A DNA stretch of 64,000 bases from Pseudoxanthomonas sp. (GTDB lineage Bacteria > Pseudomonadota > Gammaproteobacteria > Xanthomonadales > Xanthomonadaceae). Position numbers and translations under genes: made by a program. The stretch spans positions 62,001 through 126,000 of the forward strand of contig NZ_DASYGY010000009.1 of NCBI RefSeq assembly GCF_035999195.1, given 5' to 3'. Positions within the stretch are counted from its first letter, which is position 1. The number at the start of each line of letters is the position of its first letter. The notes beneath the pieces were generated by a model. The model was not told where the DNA came from, did no database searches, and worked only from the letters and a program-made list of their open reading frames with translations. Shown here in pieces: positions 32,308 to 42,801 of the stretch.

Positions 32308-33165
32308 ATGCGCTTCTGGGTTTACATGCTCGAATGTGCGGATGGCTCGTACTACGTAGGCCAGACAGACTGCCTGGAAAGGCGTGTTGCCCAGCATCAT
32401 GCGGGTGATGCGCCCGGGTGTTATACGTTCAGACGCCGTCCATTGGCGTTGGTCTGGTCGCAGGAATTTTCGAGCCGGGTGGAAGCGCTCGCGTCGGAGA
32501 GGCGGATCAAAGGCTGGAGTAGAGCGAAAAAGCAGGCTTTGATCGCCGGTGATTGGAAAAGGCTCAGTGGACTGGCCAAGGGAAGGACCTCAGGTCAAGC
32601 GCCTTCGGCCGGAATGGATGAACCCTGCGAAGAGCGTGGTTCGACAGGCTCACCACGAACGGGTTCCGGAGGTAGGCAGGTGTCGGATTCAGTCAACGAC
32701 ATGGAAGAGCACTGGATGCGCCACGCCTTCGCGCTGGCCGACCGCGCCGAGCGCGAGTTCGACGAGATCCCGGTCGGTGCGGTGCTGGTGAGCGCGGCGG
32801 GTCAGGTGCTGGGCGAGGGCTGGAACCGCAACATCGCCGACCACGATCCCAGTGCGCACGCCGAGATCGTGGCGATGCGCGAAGCGGGCAGGGCGGTGGG
32901 CAACCATCGGCTGGTCGGCTGCACCTTGTACGTCACCCTGGAGCCCTGCGCGATGTGCGCGATGGCGCTGGTGCATGCGCGGGTCGCGCGCGTGGTCTAC
33001 GGCGCCAGCGACCCCAAGACCGGCGCCTGCGGCAGCGTATTCGATCTGATCGCGGATCCGCGGCACAACCATCGGATCGAGGTGGTGGGCGGCGTACTGG
33101 GCGACGAAGCCGGACGCAGACTGACCAATTACTTCCGCGCCAAGCGCGGCCGGCCGCTGGTCTAG
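32308..33165 (+). CDS. Single-domain GIY-YIG nuclease reading in frame into TadA (285-residue frame)
   Basis: Residues 1-95 form a complete UPF0213/YhbQ-like GIY-YIG domain: VYMLECADGSYYVGQT carries the GIY and YIG equivalents, LERRVAQHHAG the catalytic Arg, and SRVEALASERRIKGW the metal-binding Glu. There is no stop after the domain. The frame continues through the right 34-bp repeat, coded as EERGSTGSPRTG, and on through the whole of tadA. Such GIY-YIG proteins normally end near residue 90-105. Either a fusion protein is made, or the nuclease gene has lost its stop on insertion and tadA is translated separately from 32680. Confidence 0.7.
   Translation: MRFWVYMLECADGSYYVGQTDCLERRVAQHHAGDAPGCYTFRRRPLALVWSQEFSSRVEALASERRIKGWSRAKKQALIAGDWKRLSGLAKGRTSGQAPSAGMDEPCEERGSTGSPRTGSGGRQVSDSVNDMEEHWMRHAFALADRAEREFDEIPVGAVLVSAAGQVLGEGWNRNIADHDPSAHAEIVAMREAGRAVGNHRLVGCTLYVTLEPCAMCAMALVHARVARVVYGASDPKTGACGSVFDLIADPRHNHRIEVVGGVLGDEAGRRLTNYFRAKRGRPLV
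32630..32663. repeat. Right 34-bp inverted repeat of the GIY-YIG unit
   Basis: Exact inverted copy of 32252-32285, with the same ends (AAGAGCG... and ...AACGGG). Together they bound a 412-base unit containing only the GIY-YIG gene. It ends five bases before the ribosome-binding site of tadA. Confidence 0.92.
32680..33165 (+). CDS. tadA: tRNA adenosine(34) deaminase TadA
   Basis: Deaminates A34 to inosine in tRNA-Arg(ACG). From the GTG at 32680 the product has 161 residues, the family length, and GGAGG lies 7 bases upstream, an ideal ribosome-binding site. The zinc and proton-shuttle motif is His60-Ala-Glu62 (HAEIVAMREA), and PCAMCA supplies Cys90 and Cys93. An ATG at 32701 lacks a ribosome-binding site. 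The same frame is open upstream into a GIY-YIG gene, so an N-terminally extended form is possible. Its stop overlaps the convergent DUF2721 gene. Confidence 0.93.
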   Translation: MSDSVNDMEEHWMRHAFALADRAEREFDEIPVGAVLVSAAGQVLGEGWNRNIADHDPSAHAEIVAMREAGRAVGNHRLVGCTLYVTLEPCAMCAMALVHARVARVVYGASDPKTGACGSVFDLIADPRHNHRIEVVGGVLGDEAGRRLTNYFRAKRGRPLV

Positions 33166-33626
33166 GGCGTCGGGAACTTCCGCTTCACCTTGCGGTGGTC
33201 CATTTCCTCGTTGATGGCGGTGACCGCCAGCGTGGATTCGCGTGCGAGCAGCAGGCTGGCCGCCAGCATCGCCACCACGCCGAGTGCCGCCAGCCAGGTC
33301 GGCAGCGAGCCCAGCCGGTGTCCCGTGAACGTGTCGACGGCCACGGCCAGGCTGGTGCCGACGAAGCAGCTGATCGCGGCGTACAGCAACTGGCCGGCAC
33401 GCAGGATGATCAGGCTGCGCCGGCGCTGCAGCGCGATCCGCTTCTCCAGCAGCGAGCGATCCGCCTCGTCCTCGGCATCGGCCAGTTCCCGCAGAAGCGT
33501 GCGCGCGCGGTCGATGATGCGCGCCAAGCGATTGTTGGCTGACAGCAGCAGCGACGCGGTCGCGGTCAGGAAGAATGCCGGCGCCAGCATCGCGGTCAGC
33601 ACGGCATGGTCGGTGGAAGGATTCAT
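33162..33626 (-). CDS. DUF2721 family membrane protein
   Basis: 154-residue protein with an N-terminal hydrophobic segment (about residues 8-30), a charged amphipathic middle (RARTLLRELADAEDEADRSLLEKRI) and two C-terminal membrane helices (about 78-125). This is the layout of DUF2721, whose function is unknown. The chosen ATG fits the family; the longer upstream frame runs antisense into orn and was rejected. It is convergent with tadA, overlapping by three to four bases, and divergent from orn. Confidence 0.82.
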   Translation of the reverse strand: MNPSTDHAVLTAMLAPAFFLTATASLLLSANNRLARIIDRARTLLRELADAEDEADRSLLEKRIALQRRRSLIILRAGQLLYAAISCFVGTSLAVAVDTFTGHRLGSLPTWLAALGVVAMLAASLLLARESTLAVTAINEEMDHRKVKRKFPTP

Positions 33627-33726
33627 GGGCCGGTCGTCGGGGTGGTCTGCGTTATGATGACATGATGCGGTGTCGCCGCATCCCCGGCGTGCATTCCCGG
33701 GCTCTTTCCCCGTCACGGACCGCTGC

Positions 33727-34290
33727 ATGGCCTCGAACAACGCGCACAACGACCGACTGATCTGGATCGACCTCGAGATGACCGGGCTGGATACCGACCG
33801 CGACTCCATCCTGGAGATCGCCACGGTCGTCACCGATTCGAAGTTGAACGTGCTGGCGGAGGGGCCCGAGTTCGCCATTGCGCATCCGGTGTCCGTGCTG
33901 GAAGCGATGGACGACTGGAACCGCAACCAGCATGGCCGTTCCGGTCTCTGGAAGCGCGTGGTGGAGAGCCAGGTCTCGATGGGTCAGGCCGAAGCGCAGA
34001 CGGTGGCCTTCCTCAATGAATGGCTGCCCGCCGGCGCATCGCCGATGTGCGGCAATTCGATCTGCCAGGACCGGCGCTTCCTGCACCGGTTGATGCCGCG
34101 TCTGGAGAAGTACTTCCACTACCGCAACCTGGACGTCAGCACGCTGAAGGAACTCGCGCGCCGCTGGGCGCCGCAGGTGCTGGAAGGTGTGCGCAAACAG
34201 GCCAGCCACACCGCGCTGAGCGACGTGCGCGACTCCATCGAGGAACTGCGCCACTACCGCAGGCACATGGCGGCGCTCGCCGGCGAGTGA
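33727..34290 (+). CDS. orn: Oligoribonuclease
   Basis: 3'-5' exoribonuclease that degrades di- to penta-ribonucleotides, including pGpG from c-di-GMP turnover. The 187-residue product is a DEDDh exonuclease: [10 protein letters not shown] (first Asp-Glu), [14 protein letters not shown] with the central Asp, and the C-terminal [14 protein letters not shown] with the catalytic His and Asp. The ATG at 33727 gives the normal N-terminus. The 120 bases after its stop show no gene. Confidence 0.96.
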   Translation: MASNNAHNDRLIWIDLEMTGLDTDRDSILEIATVVTDSKLNVLAEGPEFAIAHPVSVLEAMDDWNRNQHGRSGLWKRVVESQVSMGQAEAQTVAFLNEWLPAGASPMCGNSICQDRRFLHRLMPRLEKYFHYRNLDVSTLKELARRWAPQVLEGVRKQASHTALSDVRDSIEELRHYRRHMAALAGE

Positions 34291-34411
34291 CGTAGCGTGC
34301 GCCATGCGCACCACCTGTAGGGCCACCATCGCGCGCCATGCAAAAGGTGCACGTCACGTGTCGAACACGATCACTTGAAGCAGGTATTGCGCGTCGTGCG
34401 CGCGGCGCGCG

Positions 34412-35353
34412 CTACCTGGGCATGTCGCCGTCGTCGACCACGCCCTTGGTGATGATGTCCGTGAGCGGCGTGCCGTCCGCATTGTGGTGATACACGTGCA
34501 GGTCGCGTTGGGGGTACGGGATGTTCAGGCCGTTGCCGATGATCTCGGTGCGCACGGCTTCGGTCAGATCGCTCCGGGCCTGGCCGAAATCCTTCGTCTT
34601 CGCCCACGCGTACAGTGTCAGGTCGACGCTGCTTTCGCCCAGTTGCGACACGAACACGAACGGCTCGGGATCCTTCAGCACCATCGGATTGGCATGCGCG
34701 ATATCGAGCAGCACCTGCTTGGCCTGCTTGAGGTCGTCGTCGTAGCCCACGCCCACCAGGATGTCGATGCGGCGCTGCGGCTTGGCCGTGAAGTTGATGA
34801 TCGGTGCGGTGGTGATCAGGCTGTTCGGCAACACGATCAGGCGGTTGTCGAGCGTCCGCATGCGGGTCTGGAAAATGCGTACCTCCTCGATGACGCCCTC
34901 CAGCCCTGCCGCCTGCACGAAATCGCTTTCCCGGAAGGGCCTCAGCACGATCAGCATGACCCCCGACGCGATGTTCGACAGCGAATCCTTCAGGGCCAGG
35001 CCGACTGCGAGTCCCGCGGCACCCAGCACCGCGAGCATCGAGGTGGGATTCACGCCCAGCGATGTGAGCACGGTGATGATGACCAGCACCATCATGGCCA
35101 CGTAGCTGACGCGGCGCAGGAATCCGCCCAGCGTGGTGTCGGCCTGCGTACGGATCAGCACGCGTTCCAGCCCCGCGCTCAGCCGCTTGGCAAGCCACAT
35201 GCCGACCAGGAAGATGACCGCCGCGGCGAGCAGCTTGAGGCCCCAGGTTTCCAGGAACTGCAGCCAGTCGATGCCGCGCAACTCGTTGAGCAGGGCTTCG
35301 GGCTCGGTGGGAATGGCGGGCAGGGTGGGGGCTGGGGTGGCGGGCGCGGACAT
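34412..35353 (-). CDS. Small-conductance mechanosensitive channel (MscS family)
   Basis: Inner-membrane channel that opens under hypo-osmotic tension. The 313-residue protein has three N-terminal membrane helices (about residues 35-135) and the pore-lining glycine/alanine helix GAAGLAVGLALKDSLSNIASG. A beta domain with VLRPFRESDFVQAAGLEGVIEEV and PNSLITTAPIINFT, and an alpha/beta cytoplasmic C-terminus, follow. AGGAGTGTCC directly precedes the ATG. Longer minus-strand frames across it were rejected as GC shadows. Confidence 0.93.
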   Translation of the reverse strand: MSAPATPAPTLPAIPTEPEALLNELRGIDWLQFLETWGLKLLAAAVIFLVGMWLAKRLSAGLERVLIRTQADTTLGGFLRRVSYVAMMVLVIITVLTSLGVNPTSMLAVLGAAGLAVGLALKDSLSNIASGVMLIVLRPFRESDFVQAAGLEGVIEEVRIFQTRMRTLDNRLIVLPNSLITTAPIINFTAKPQRRIDILVGVGYDDDLKQAKQVLLDIAHANPMVLKDPEPFVFVSQLGESSVDLTLYAWAKTKDFGQARSDLTEAVRTEIIGNGLNIPYPQRDLHVYHHNADGTPLTDIITKGVVDDGDMPR

Positions 35354-35445
35354 GGACACTCCTGAAATGCAGCACGCCCCAATCAGGGGCGTGCCGGGTT
35401 TGCGGGAGCATGGTAACCGCGTCCGCGTGAACGCGTCCCCGGCCG

Positions 35446-37836
<2,391 letters not shown>

Positions 37837-37990
37837 GCGCAATGCTCCGAAGCAGGCCGCGCCATGCCGATGACCATCGGCGTGGGGTGCCGTGTCCATG
37901 GGGAAAGAGGCGCTATGATGCAGTGCATACCAATTGCAGACAAGCTTGATCTGACGGGGGTTTCCATGGTGAAGCAGGGAAGGGAAGCGC

Positions 37991-38812
37991 ATGTCTGAGC
38001 TGCGCCCGGTGTTCTACGTCTCCGATGGCACCGGTATCACCGCCGAGACCATCGGCCACAGCCTGCTGACCCAGTTCGCGGGCATGCGCTTCCAGACCGA
38101 CCGGCTGTCGTTCGTCGACGACGAGGAAAAAGCGCGCGACGCAGCCGATCGCATCCGGCGTACCGGCGAGAAGCTGGGCAGCCGTCCCATCGTCATCAAC
38201 TCCTGCGTGGATCCGGCGCTGAGTGCGCTGGTCGCCGAAAGTGGCGCGCTGATGCTCGACGTCTTCGCGCCCTTCATCGAACCACTGGAGCGCGAACTGG
38301 GCCAGCAGCGGCAGTCGCGGGTGGGACAGGCGCATGGCCTGGTGGACTTCGAGACGTATCACCGCCGCATCAACGCGATGAACTTCGCGCTGACCCACGA
38401 TGACGGCATGGCGGTGAACTACGACGAGGCCGACGTGATCCTGGTGGCGGTGTCGCGCGCAGGCAAGACGCCCACCTGCGTGTACCTGGCCTTGCACTAC
38501 GGCATCCGCGCGGCGAACTACCCGCTGACCGATGGCGATCTCGAGACCGACAGGTTGCCCGTACGCCTGCGGCCCTACAGGCGCAAGCTGTTCGCATTGA
38601 CCATCGATCCTGACCGCCTGCACCAGATCCGGCAGGAGCGCCGCCCCAACTCCAGCTACGCGAAGATGGAGACCTGCAAGCGCGAGGTCGCCGCGGCCGA
38701 GGCGATGTTCCAGGTGGAACGGCTGCCCACGCTCAGCACCACCAACAAGTCGATCGAGGAAATCTCCAGCAAGGTGCTCTCCACGCTGGGACTGCAGCGC
38801 GAGATGTACTGA
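37991..38812 (+). CDS. ppsR: PEP synthase regulatory protein (kinase/pyrophosphorylase, DUF299)
   Basis: Bifunctional regulator that inactivates PpsA by ADP-dependent phosphorylation and reactivates it by phosphate-dependent removal. The 273-residue product starts [22 protein letters not shown], the DUF299 signature, and has the P-loop-like [14 protein letters not shown] about residue 155. The start has GGGAAGGGAAGCGC upstream. It is divergent from ppsA with about 150 bases between the start codons, a conserved arrangement that supports the specific name over the PPDK regulator. Confidence 0.94.
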   Translation: MSELRPVFYVSDGTGITAETIGHSLLTQFAGMRFQTDRLSFVDDEEKARDAADRIRRTGEKLGSRPIVINSCVDPALSALVAESGALMLDVFAPFIEPLERELGQQRQSRVGQAHGLVDFETYHRRINAMNFALTHDDGMAVNYDEADVILVAVSRAGKTPTCVYLALHYGIRAANYPLTDGDLETDRLPVRLRPYRRKLFALTIDPDRLHQIRQERRPNSSYAKMETCKREVAAAEAMFQVERLPTLSTTNKSIEEISSKVLSTLGLQREMY

Positions 38813-38924
38813 CGGACAGGGCCTTGGGGACGCCCTGGTGTTCGGCCGGGAATCCTTAACTTAGGCCGCACGCGTCGGGGCGTCAATGCTGCCGCCGGCG
38901 GGCGTGCGCGTGTAGGATCGACGC

Positions 38925-39407
38925 ATGTCACAGGCCCTCGCACGTACCGCGCGCATTCCCCGTCTGGGCCGTTTCGGCTGGCTGATGGCGCTGTACGCGG
39001 AGAACCACGCGCGGCTCACCCGCCTGTTCGCGCCGGACCGTCTTGCCGTCGGCATCTACGTGTCGAGCATCGGCGATGGCCTGGACCTGCGGCTGGAGGT
39101 CATCGAAACCCATCGCTACACGGTGGAGTTGCGGTTGACCTACGACATCTATGATCCGCTGACCGGCGAACCGGATCCGTCGGCCTTCGTGCGCCTCTAC
39201 CGTGACGCGCACCAGGCCGAGGCGACGCATTGCTACGTGGGCAAGCGCTGGCAGGATGTCATCGGCCTGTATCCGCCGCCGGCCGAGGTGATCAGCCACC
39301 GCATGCGCATGAACACGTTCCTGGGCAAATGGCTCGAGTACCTGGGCGAGCAGGGGCATGGGGTGGCGACGCTGCGTCCGGCGGGCGTCGCACGCGACGT
39401 CGCGTGA
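38925..39407 (+). CDS. DUF1249 family protein (YqiB-like)
   Basis: 160-residue soluble protein matching DUF1249: FGWLMALYAENHARLTRLF near the N-terminus, then YDIYDPLTGEPDPSAFVRLYRDAHQAEATHCY, ending LGKWLEYLGEQGH. Family function is unknown; in enterobacteria the gene sits by nudF and cpdA, which are not seen here. The ATG at 38925 is the only sensible start. The C-terminus ends about 20 bases before the convergent small gene. Confidence 0.85.
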   Translation: MSQALARTARIPRLGRFGWLMALYAENHARLTRLFAPDRLAVGIYVSSIGDGLDLRLEVIETHRYTVELRLTYDIYDPLTGEPDPSAFVRLYRDAHQAEATHCYVGKRWQDVIGLYPPPAEVISHRMRMNTFLGKWLEYLGEQGHGVATLRPAGVARDVA

Positions 39408-39425
39408 GCATCCTTCCCGGGCGGC

Positions 39426-39653
39426 TCATGCCACCCGGACGAATCGGATGGCGTTGAGCCGGCGCAGGCCGTGGCTGGCGTCGCGCGAGAGGTTCATCAC
39501 GTCCACCGAACCCTGTGTCTCGAGTTCGAGCAGGCGCTGCGCGACGGCATCGAACGCAGCGGCGTCCAGTCCCAGCGATCCCGCCGTCCATCGCGTGTCG
39601 CGATGAAGCGGCAGTTGCGAGACCAGTTCGTCTGCAAGGGCATCGTGGGTCAT
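39426..39653 (-). CDS. Small conserved-looking hypothetical protein
   Basis: 75 residues from the ATG at 39653 (MTHDALADELVSQLPLHRD); an upstream ATG would add nine residues. The product is soluble, with a helical body (DAVAQRLLELETQGSVDVMNLSRD) and a basic C-terminus. I do not recognise a family. A GGAG stretch (CGCGGAGCCGCGAC) lies upstream of the chosen start. It is convergent with the DUF1249 gene. Coding is plausible but not certain. Confidence 0.5.
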   Translation of the reverse strand: MTHDALADELVSQLPLHRDTRWTAGSLGLDAAAFDAVAQRLLELETQGSVDVMNLSRDASHGLRRLNAIRFVRVA

Positions 39654-39805
39654 GTCGCGGCTCCGCGGGAGGGGCACCACTCCGACTGACTGTTCCGCGT
39701 GTTGGCGGGAGGGTCACAGCACAGGCATTGCGGCAGCTTGTACGCCGCAACCCGTGAGGTTCTTGTAAATGCGGGCGAAGGCGACCGTCCAGCCGAATGA
39801 CGGGC

Positions 39806-39833
39806 AAAAGAAAGGCCCGGTTTCCCGGGCCTT
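39806..39833 (-). terminator. Intrinsic terminator after tRNA-Glu
   Basis: On the minus strand a 9-bp stem (39833-39825 with 39820-39812, GAAA loop) is followed by TTTCTTTT. It lies 8 bases beyond the CCA end of tRNA-Glu, so it probably ends the tRNA-Ala/tRNA-Glu transcript. Confidence 0.85.
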
Positions 39834-39840
39834 GAAAGAT

Positions 39841-39916
39841 TGGCGTCCCCACGGGGATTCGAACCCCGGTCGCTACCGTGAAAGGGTAATGTCCTAGGCC
39901 TCTAGACGATGGGGAC
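39841..39916 (-). tRNA. tRNA-Glu (anticodon TTC)
   Basis: 76 bases including encoded CCA. The cloverleaf reads GTCCCCA...TGGGGAC acceptor, a TTC anticodon in a CTTTCAC loop, and a GGTTCGAATCC T-arm. It lies 52 bases downstream of tRNA-Ala on the same strand. Confidence 0.96.
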
Positions 39917-39968
39917 GCACGAAAGTTGTTGCCGGTTTTTCTTTCCGGACGGCCTATTGTCCGGAAGT

Positions 39969-40044
39969 TGGTGGAGCCAGGCGGGATCGAACCGCCGACC
40001 TCCTGCATGCCATGCAGGCGCTCTCCCAGCTGAGCTATGGCCCC
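39969..40044 (-). tRNA. tRNA-Ala (anticodon GGC)
   Basis: 76 bases including encoded CCA. The acceptor begins GGGGCCA, the D-arm is AGCTCAGCTGGGAGAGC, the anticodon GGC lies in an ATGGCAT loop with a CTGC/GCAG stem, and the T-arm has GGTTCGATCC. Confidence 0.96.
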
Positions 40045-40063
40045 ACGTGCTGGCAGGAGCGAA

Positions 40064-40092
40064 ATAATAGCCAGCCTGTTTCCGATGCGCAA
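40064..40092 (-). promoter_or_regulatory. Sigma-70-type promoter for the tRNA-Ala/tRNA-Glu unit
   Basis: On the minus strand TTGCGC (40092-40087) and TATTAT (40069-40064) are separated by exactly 17 bases, and the mature tRNA-Ala 5' end lies 20 bases downstream of the -10. The rest of 40045-40181 must hold the promoter of the pigment operon on the other strand; TTGAAA at 40141 is a weak -35 candidate. Confidence 0.7.
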
Positions 40093-40181
40093 GCATCCCT
40101 TACGAAAATTTTCACGACTGGCGGAAGAAAGTGCATGCGGTTGAAATACGCCATCGGACATAGAAAGGCGGCGCACGGCGG

Positions 40182-40916
40182 ATGATCGCGTTTTCAGTGA
40201 AGGAGTGGTCCGCATGGGCGCCCGGTCTGGTGGACCAGGATGCATGGCGCGCGTGGGCGGCCGCGCCCTGGATACCGACCGGCGATGACACCCCGGCGCT
40301 GGCCGAAGTACCGGCCATGCAGCGCAGGCGCATCGAGCGGCTGGGCCGGATGGCGATCCAGACCGCATGCTGGTGCCAGCGCGCGGAGGAGAACGGCATG
40401 CCCCTCATCTTCGCCTCGCGGCACGGCGACGTCTCCCGTTCGATGGAACTGCTGGAAGCGCTGGCGACCGGGCAGCCGGTGTCGCCCACCACGTTCGGCC
40501 TGTCGGTGCACAACGCGATCGCCGCGTTGTACTCCATCCTGCGTCGCGAACGCGGCAACTACATCGCCTTGGCCGGCGGCATGGCGACGGTGGAGGCCGC
40601 CTGCGTCGAAGCGGCGGCGTTGCTGGCCGACGGCGCGGACGAGGTGATGCTGGTGGTGTACGACGCGCCATTGCCCATCATCTATACCGACTTCGCCGAC
40701 GAGCCCGATGCGGGCTTCGCCTGGTGCTGGAGGATCGGTCCGGCGGACGCGGCGTTGCTGACGTTGCGGCTGGCCTGGAGCGGCGACGACCCGGAGCCGG
40801 GCCCCGCCGCGACACTGCCGCATGGCCTTGAGGTACTGCGTTTCCTGCTGGCGGGAGATCGGACGCTGCAATGGCGATGCGACGACCTGGACTGGCACTG
40901 GCGGCGCGATGGGTGA
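40182..40916 (+). CDS. Ketosynthase-like chain-length factor of the aryl polyene cluster (ApeC-like)
   Basis: First gene of the pigment operon. The 244-residue protein is a shortened ketosynthase relative, 'beta-ketoacyl synthase chain length factor', which pairs with the active ketosynthase in aryl polyene systems. The sequence FGLSVHNAIAALYSI occupies the place of the ketosynthase nucleophile and lacks the Cys, so it should be catalytically dead. RGNYIALAGGMATVEAACVEAAALL matches the family. The ATG is preceded by GGCGG. It overlaps the acyltransferase gene by eight bases. Confidence 0.85.
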   Translation: MIAFSVKEWSAWAPGLVDQDAWRAWAAAPWIPTGDDTPALAEVPAMQRRRIERLGRMAIQTACWCQRAEENGMPLIFASRHGDVSRSMELLEALATGQPVSPTTFGLSVHNAIAALYSILRRERGNYIALAGGMATVEAACVEAAALLADGADEVMLVVYDAPLPIIYTDFADEPDAGFAWCWRIGPADAALLTLRLAWSGDDPEPGPAATLPHGLEVLRFLLAGDRTLQWRCDDLDWHWRRDG

Positions 40917-41706
40917 CCGCATCGACCATGCCTGGCGCGTGCTGGGCACGGGCCTGAGCTTCCTGGCGTTCGGGCTGGGCGGGCTGGTCCTGGGTCTTTT
41001 GGTGCTGCCGCCGATGCTGTGGCTGATGCGCGATCCGGCGCGACGTCAGCGCTGGTCCCGTCGCCTGGTGCAGCGGAGTTTCGCCGCCCATGTCGCCTTG
41101 ATGCGGTGGCTTGGCGTGATGACGTACGAGATCCGGGGGCGCGAGCGGCTGGACCGCGAGGGCCTGCTGGTATTGGCCAACCACCCCACGCTGATCGATG
41201 TGGTGCTGTTGATCTCGCTGTTGCCCAATGCGGACTGCGTGGTGAAGTCGGCGGTGGCGCGCAACCCGTTCATGCGCGCGACGGTCAGGGCGGCAGGCTA
41301 TGTGGCCAACGACGACGGGCCGGGCCTGGTGGAGGACTGCATCGCCGCCGTGCGGGCGGGGGGCGCACTGGTGATCTTCCCCGAAGGCACGCGGACCACG
41401 CCGGGGCGGCCAATGAAGCTGCAGCGGGGTGCGGCCAACATCGCCGTGCGGGGTGAACTGGACATCACGCCGGTGCGCATCACCTGCACGCCGCCGACGC
41501 TGGGAAAAGGCGAGAAGTGGTATCGTGTGCCGCCGGTGAGATTCCACATGGTGATCGATGTTCAGGAAGACCTGCCGATCGCCCCGTTCCTGAACGGAAT
41601 GGCGGGGACGGATCCATCGGCAGGGGGAGAAGCGCTGGCAGCCCGGCGACTCACGGAACATCTGGCCAACTACTTTGCGGGAGATCCATCGCGTGCAGGC
41701 ACTTGA
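40909..41706 (+). CDS. Lysophospholipid acyltransferase-like protein (PlsC family, ApeD-like)
   Basis: 1-acyl-glycerol-phosphate acyltransferase-type membrane enzyme of 265 residues from the ATG overlapping the previous gene. It has an N-terminal membrane segment (about residues 15-38), the HX4D catalytic box as NHPTLID and the acceptor motif FPEGTRTTPGR. In aryl polyene clusters such enzymes are thought to attach the polyene or a lipid anchor during export; the acceptor is not established. It overlaps the first ACP gene. Confidence 0.87.
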   Translation: MGDRIDHAWRVLGTGLSFLAFGLGGLVLGLLVLPPMLWLMRDPARRQRWSRRLVQRSFAAHVALMRWLGVMTYEIRGRERLDREGLLVLANHPTLIDVVLLISLLPNADCVVKSAVARNPFMRATVRAAGYVANDDGPGLVEDCIAAVRAGGALVIFPEGTRTTPGRPMKLQRGAANIAVRGELDITPVRITCTPPTLGKGEKWYRVPPVRFHMVIDVQEDLPIAPFLNGMAGTDPSAGGEALAARRLTEHLANYFAGDPSRAGT

Positions 41707-41953
41707 GCACGAGATCAAGGAATTGATCATTTCGTCGCTGTCACTGGAAGACATCTCCCCCGACGACATCGATACCACCGCGCCGCTGTTCGTGGAGGGA
41801 CTGGGGCTGGATTCGATCGACGCCCTGGAACTGGGCCTGGCGCTGCAGAAGCGCTACGGCGTGGCGCTCTCCGCAGACTCGCAGGAAACCCGCCGGCACT
41901 TCGCCAGCGTGCGTGCCCTCGCGGATTTCGTCGCCTCGCAGGGCAAGGCCTGA
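41693..41953 (+). CDS. Acyl carrier protein 1 (ApeE-like)
   Basis: 86-residue acyl carrier protein. The phosphopantetheine serine is in GLDSIDALEL. The GTG at 41693 is chosen because GGGAG lies 9 bases upstream and it gives an N-terminus MQALEHEIKELII; a TTG 18 bases earlier is possible. It overlaps the acyltransferase gene by 14 bases and precedes a second ACP. In aryl polyene synthesis the growing chain stays ACP-bound. Confidence 0.88.
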   Translation: MQALEHEIKELIISSLSLEDISPDDIDTTAPLFVEGLGLDSIDALELGLALQKRYGVALSADSQETRRHFASVRALADFVASQGKA

Positions 41954-41977
41954 GCGCAGGACGGCAGGACTGGCAAG

Positions 41978-42232
41978 ATGACCAAGAACGAACTCTTCGA
42001 GCGGATCGCCACGATCCTGCATGACAGCTTCGAGATCGAGCCCGCACGCATCACGCCCGAGGCCCGGTTGTACGACGACCTCGACATCGACAGCATCGAC
42101 GCGGTGGACCTGATCGTGCAGCTCAAGCCGCTGCTCGGGCGCAGCCTGCAGCCGGATGCGTTCAAGTCGGTGCGCACGGTGCAGGACATCGTGGACGTGC
42201 TGTACGGCCTGATCCGCGAACAAGCCGCCTGA
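41978..42232 (+). CDS. Acyl carrier protein 2 (ApeF-like)
   Basis: 84-residue acyl carrier protein with the phosphopantetheine serine in DDLDIDSIDAVDL. Its sequence is clearly different from ACP1, and two distinct ACPs are the rule in aryl polyene clusters, one for priming and one for elongation in characterised systems. It lies 24 bases after ACP1 and 17 before the membrane protein. Confidence 0.9.
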   Translation: MTKNELFERIATILHDSFEIEPARITPEARLYDDLDIDSIDAVDLIVQLKPLLGRSLQPDAFKSVRTVQDIVDVLYGLIREQAA

Positions 42233-42249
42233 GCGCAGGGCGCGCCCCT

Positions 42250-42801
42250 GTGTCCCGGATAGGCGCGGCCATCTTCGTGGCGTTGTCGTTGGCCTACCCG
42301 CTTGTGGTGTACTGGGCGATGGGACGCTTCGAGCCGCGCTGGCTGGCGCTGCTGCTGTTCGCGCTGGGCCTGCTGCGTGCCGTCGCCACCCGCCAGCCGG
42401 TGTGGCTGGTCGCGGCCGCCGGTGCCGCGCTGCTGGCGCTGCTGGCCACCGTCTTCAACGAAGCGTTGCCGCTGAAGCTCTATCCGGCCCTGATCAACGC
42501 GGTGATGCTGGCGGTGTTCGCGACCAGCCTGGTGTTTCCGCCCTCGGCGATCGAACGCATCGCCCGGATCGCGGAGCCGGACCTGCCGCCGGCCGGCGTC
42601 GCCTACACGCGCCGGGTGACCCAGGTCTGGTGCGGGTTTTTCGTGTTCAACGGTGCGCTGGCGCTGGTCACGGCGCTGTGGATGTCGGACCGCGCCTGGG
42701 CGCTCTACAACGGCCTGATCGCCTATGGGCTGATTGGCCTGTTGTTCGGCGGCGAGTGGCTGGTGCGCCAGCACGTGAAGGCGGGGCACCGGCATGGCTG
42801 A
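42250..42801 (+). CDS. COG4648-type membrane protein of the pigment cluster (ApeG-like)
   Basis: 183-residue integral membrane protein from a GTG start, with about five hydrophobic helices. Members of this group (COG4648) occur almost only in aryl polyene and xanthomonadin clusters and have no proven function. Visible family traits are YTRRVTQVWCGFFVFNGALAL and the hydrophobic ends. It overlaps the ligase gene by eight bases. Confidence 0.8.
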   Translation: MSRIGAAIFVALSLAYPLVVYWAMGRFEPRWLALLLFALGLLRAVATRQPVWLVAAAGAALLALLATVFNEALPLKLYPALINAVMLAVFATSLVFPPSAIERIARIAEPDLPPAGVAYTRRVTQVWCGFFVFNGALALVTALWMSDRAWALYNGLIAYGLIGLLFGGEWLVRQHVKAGHRHG

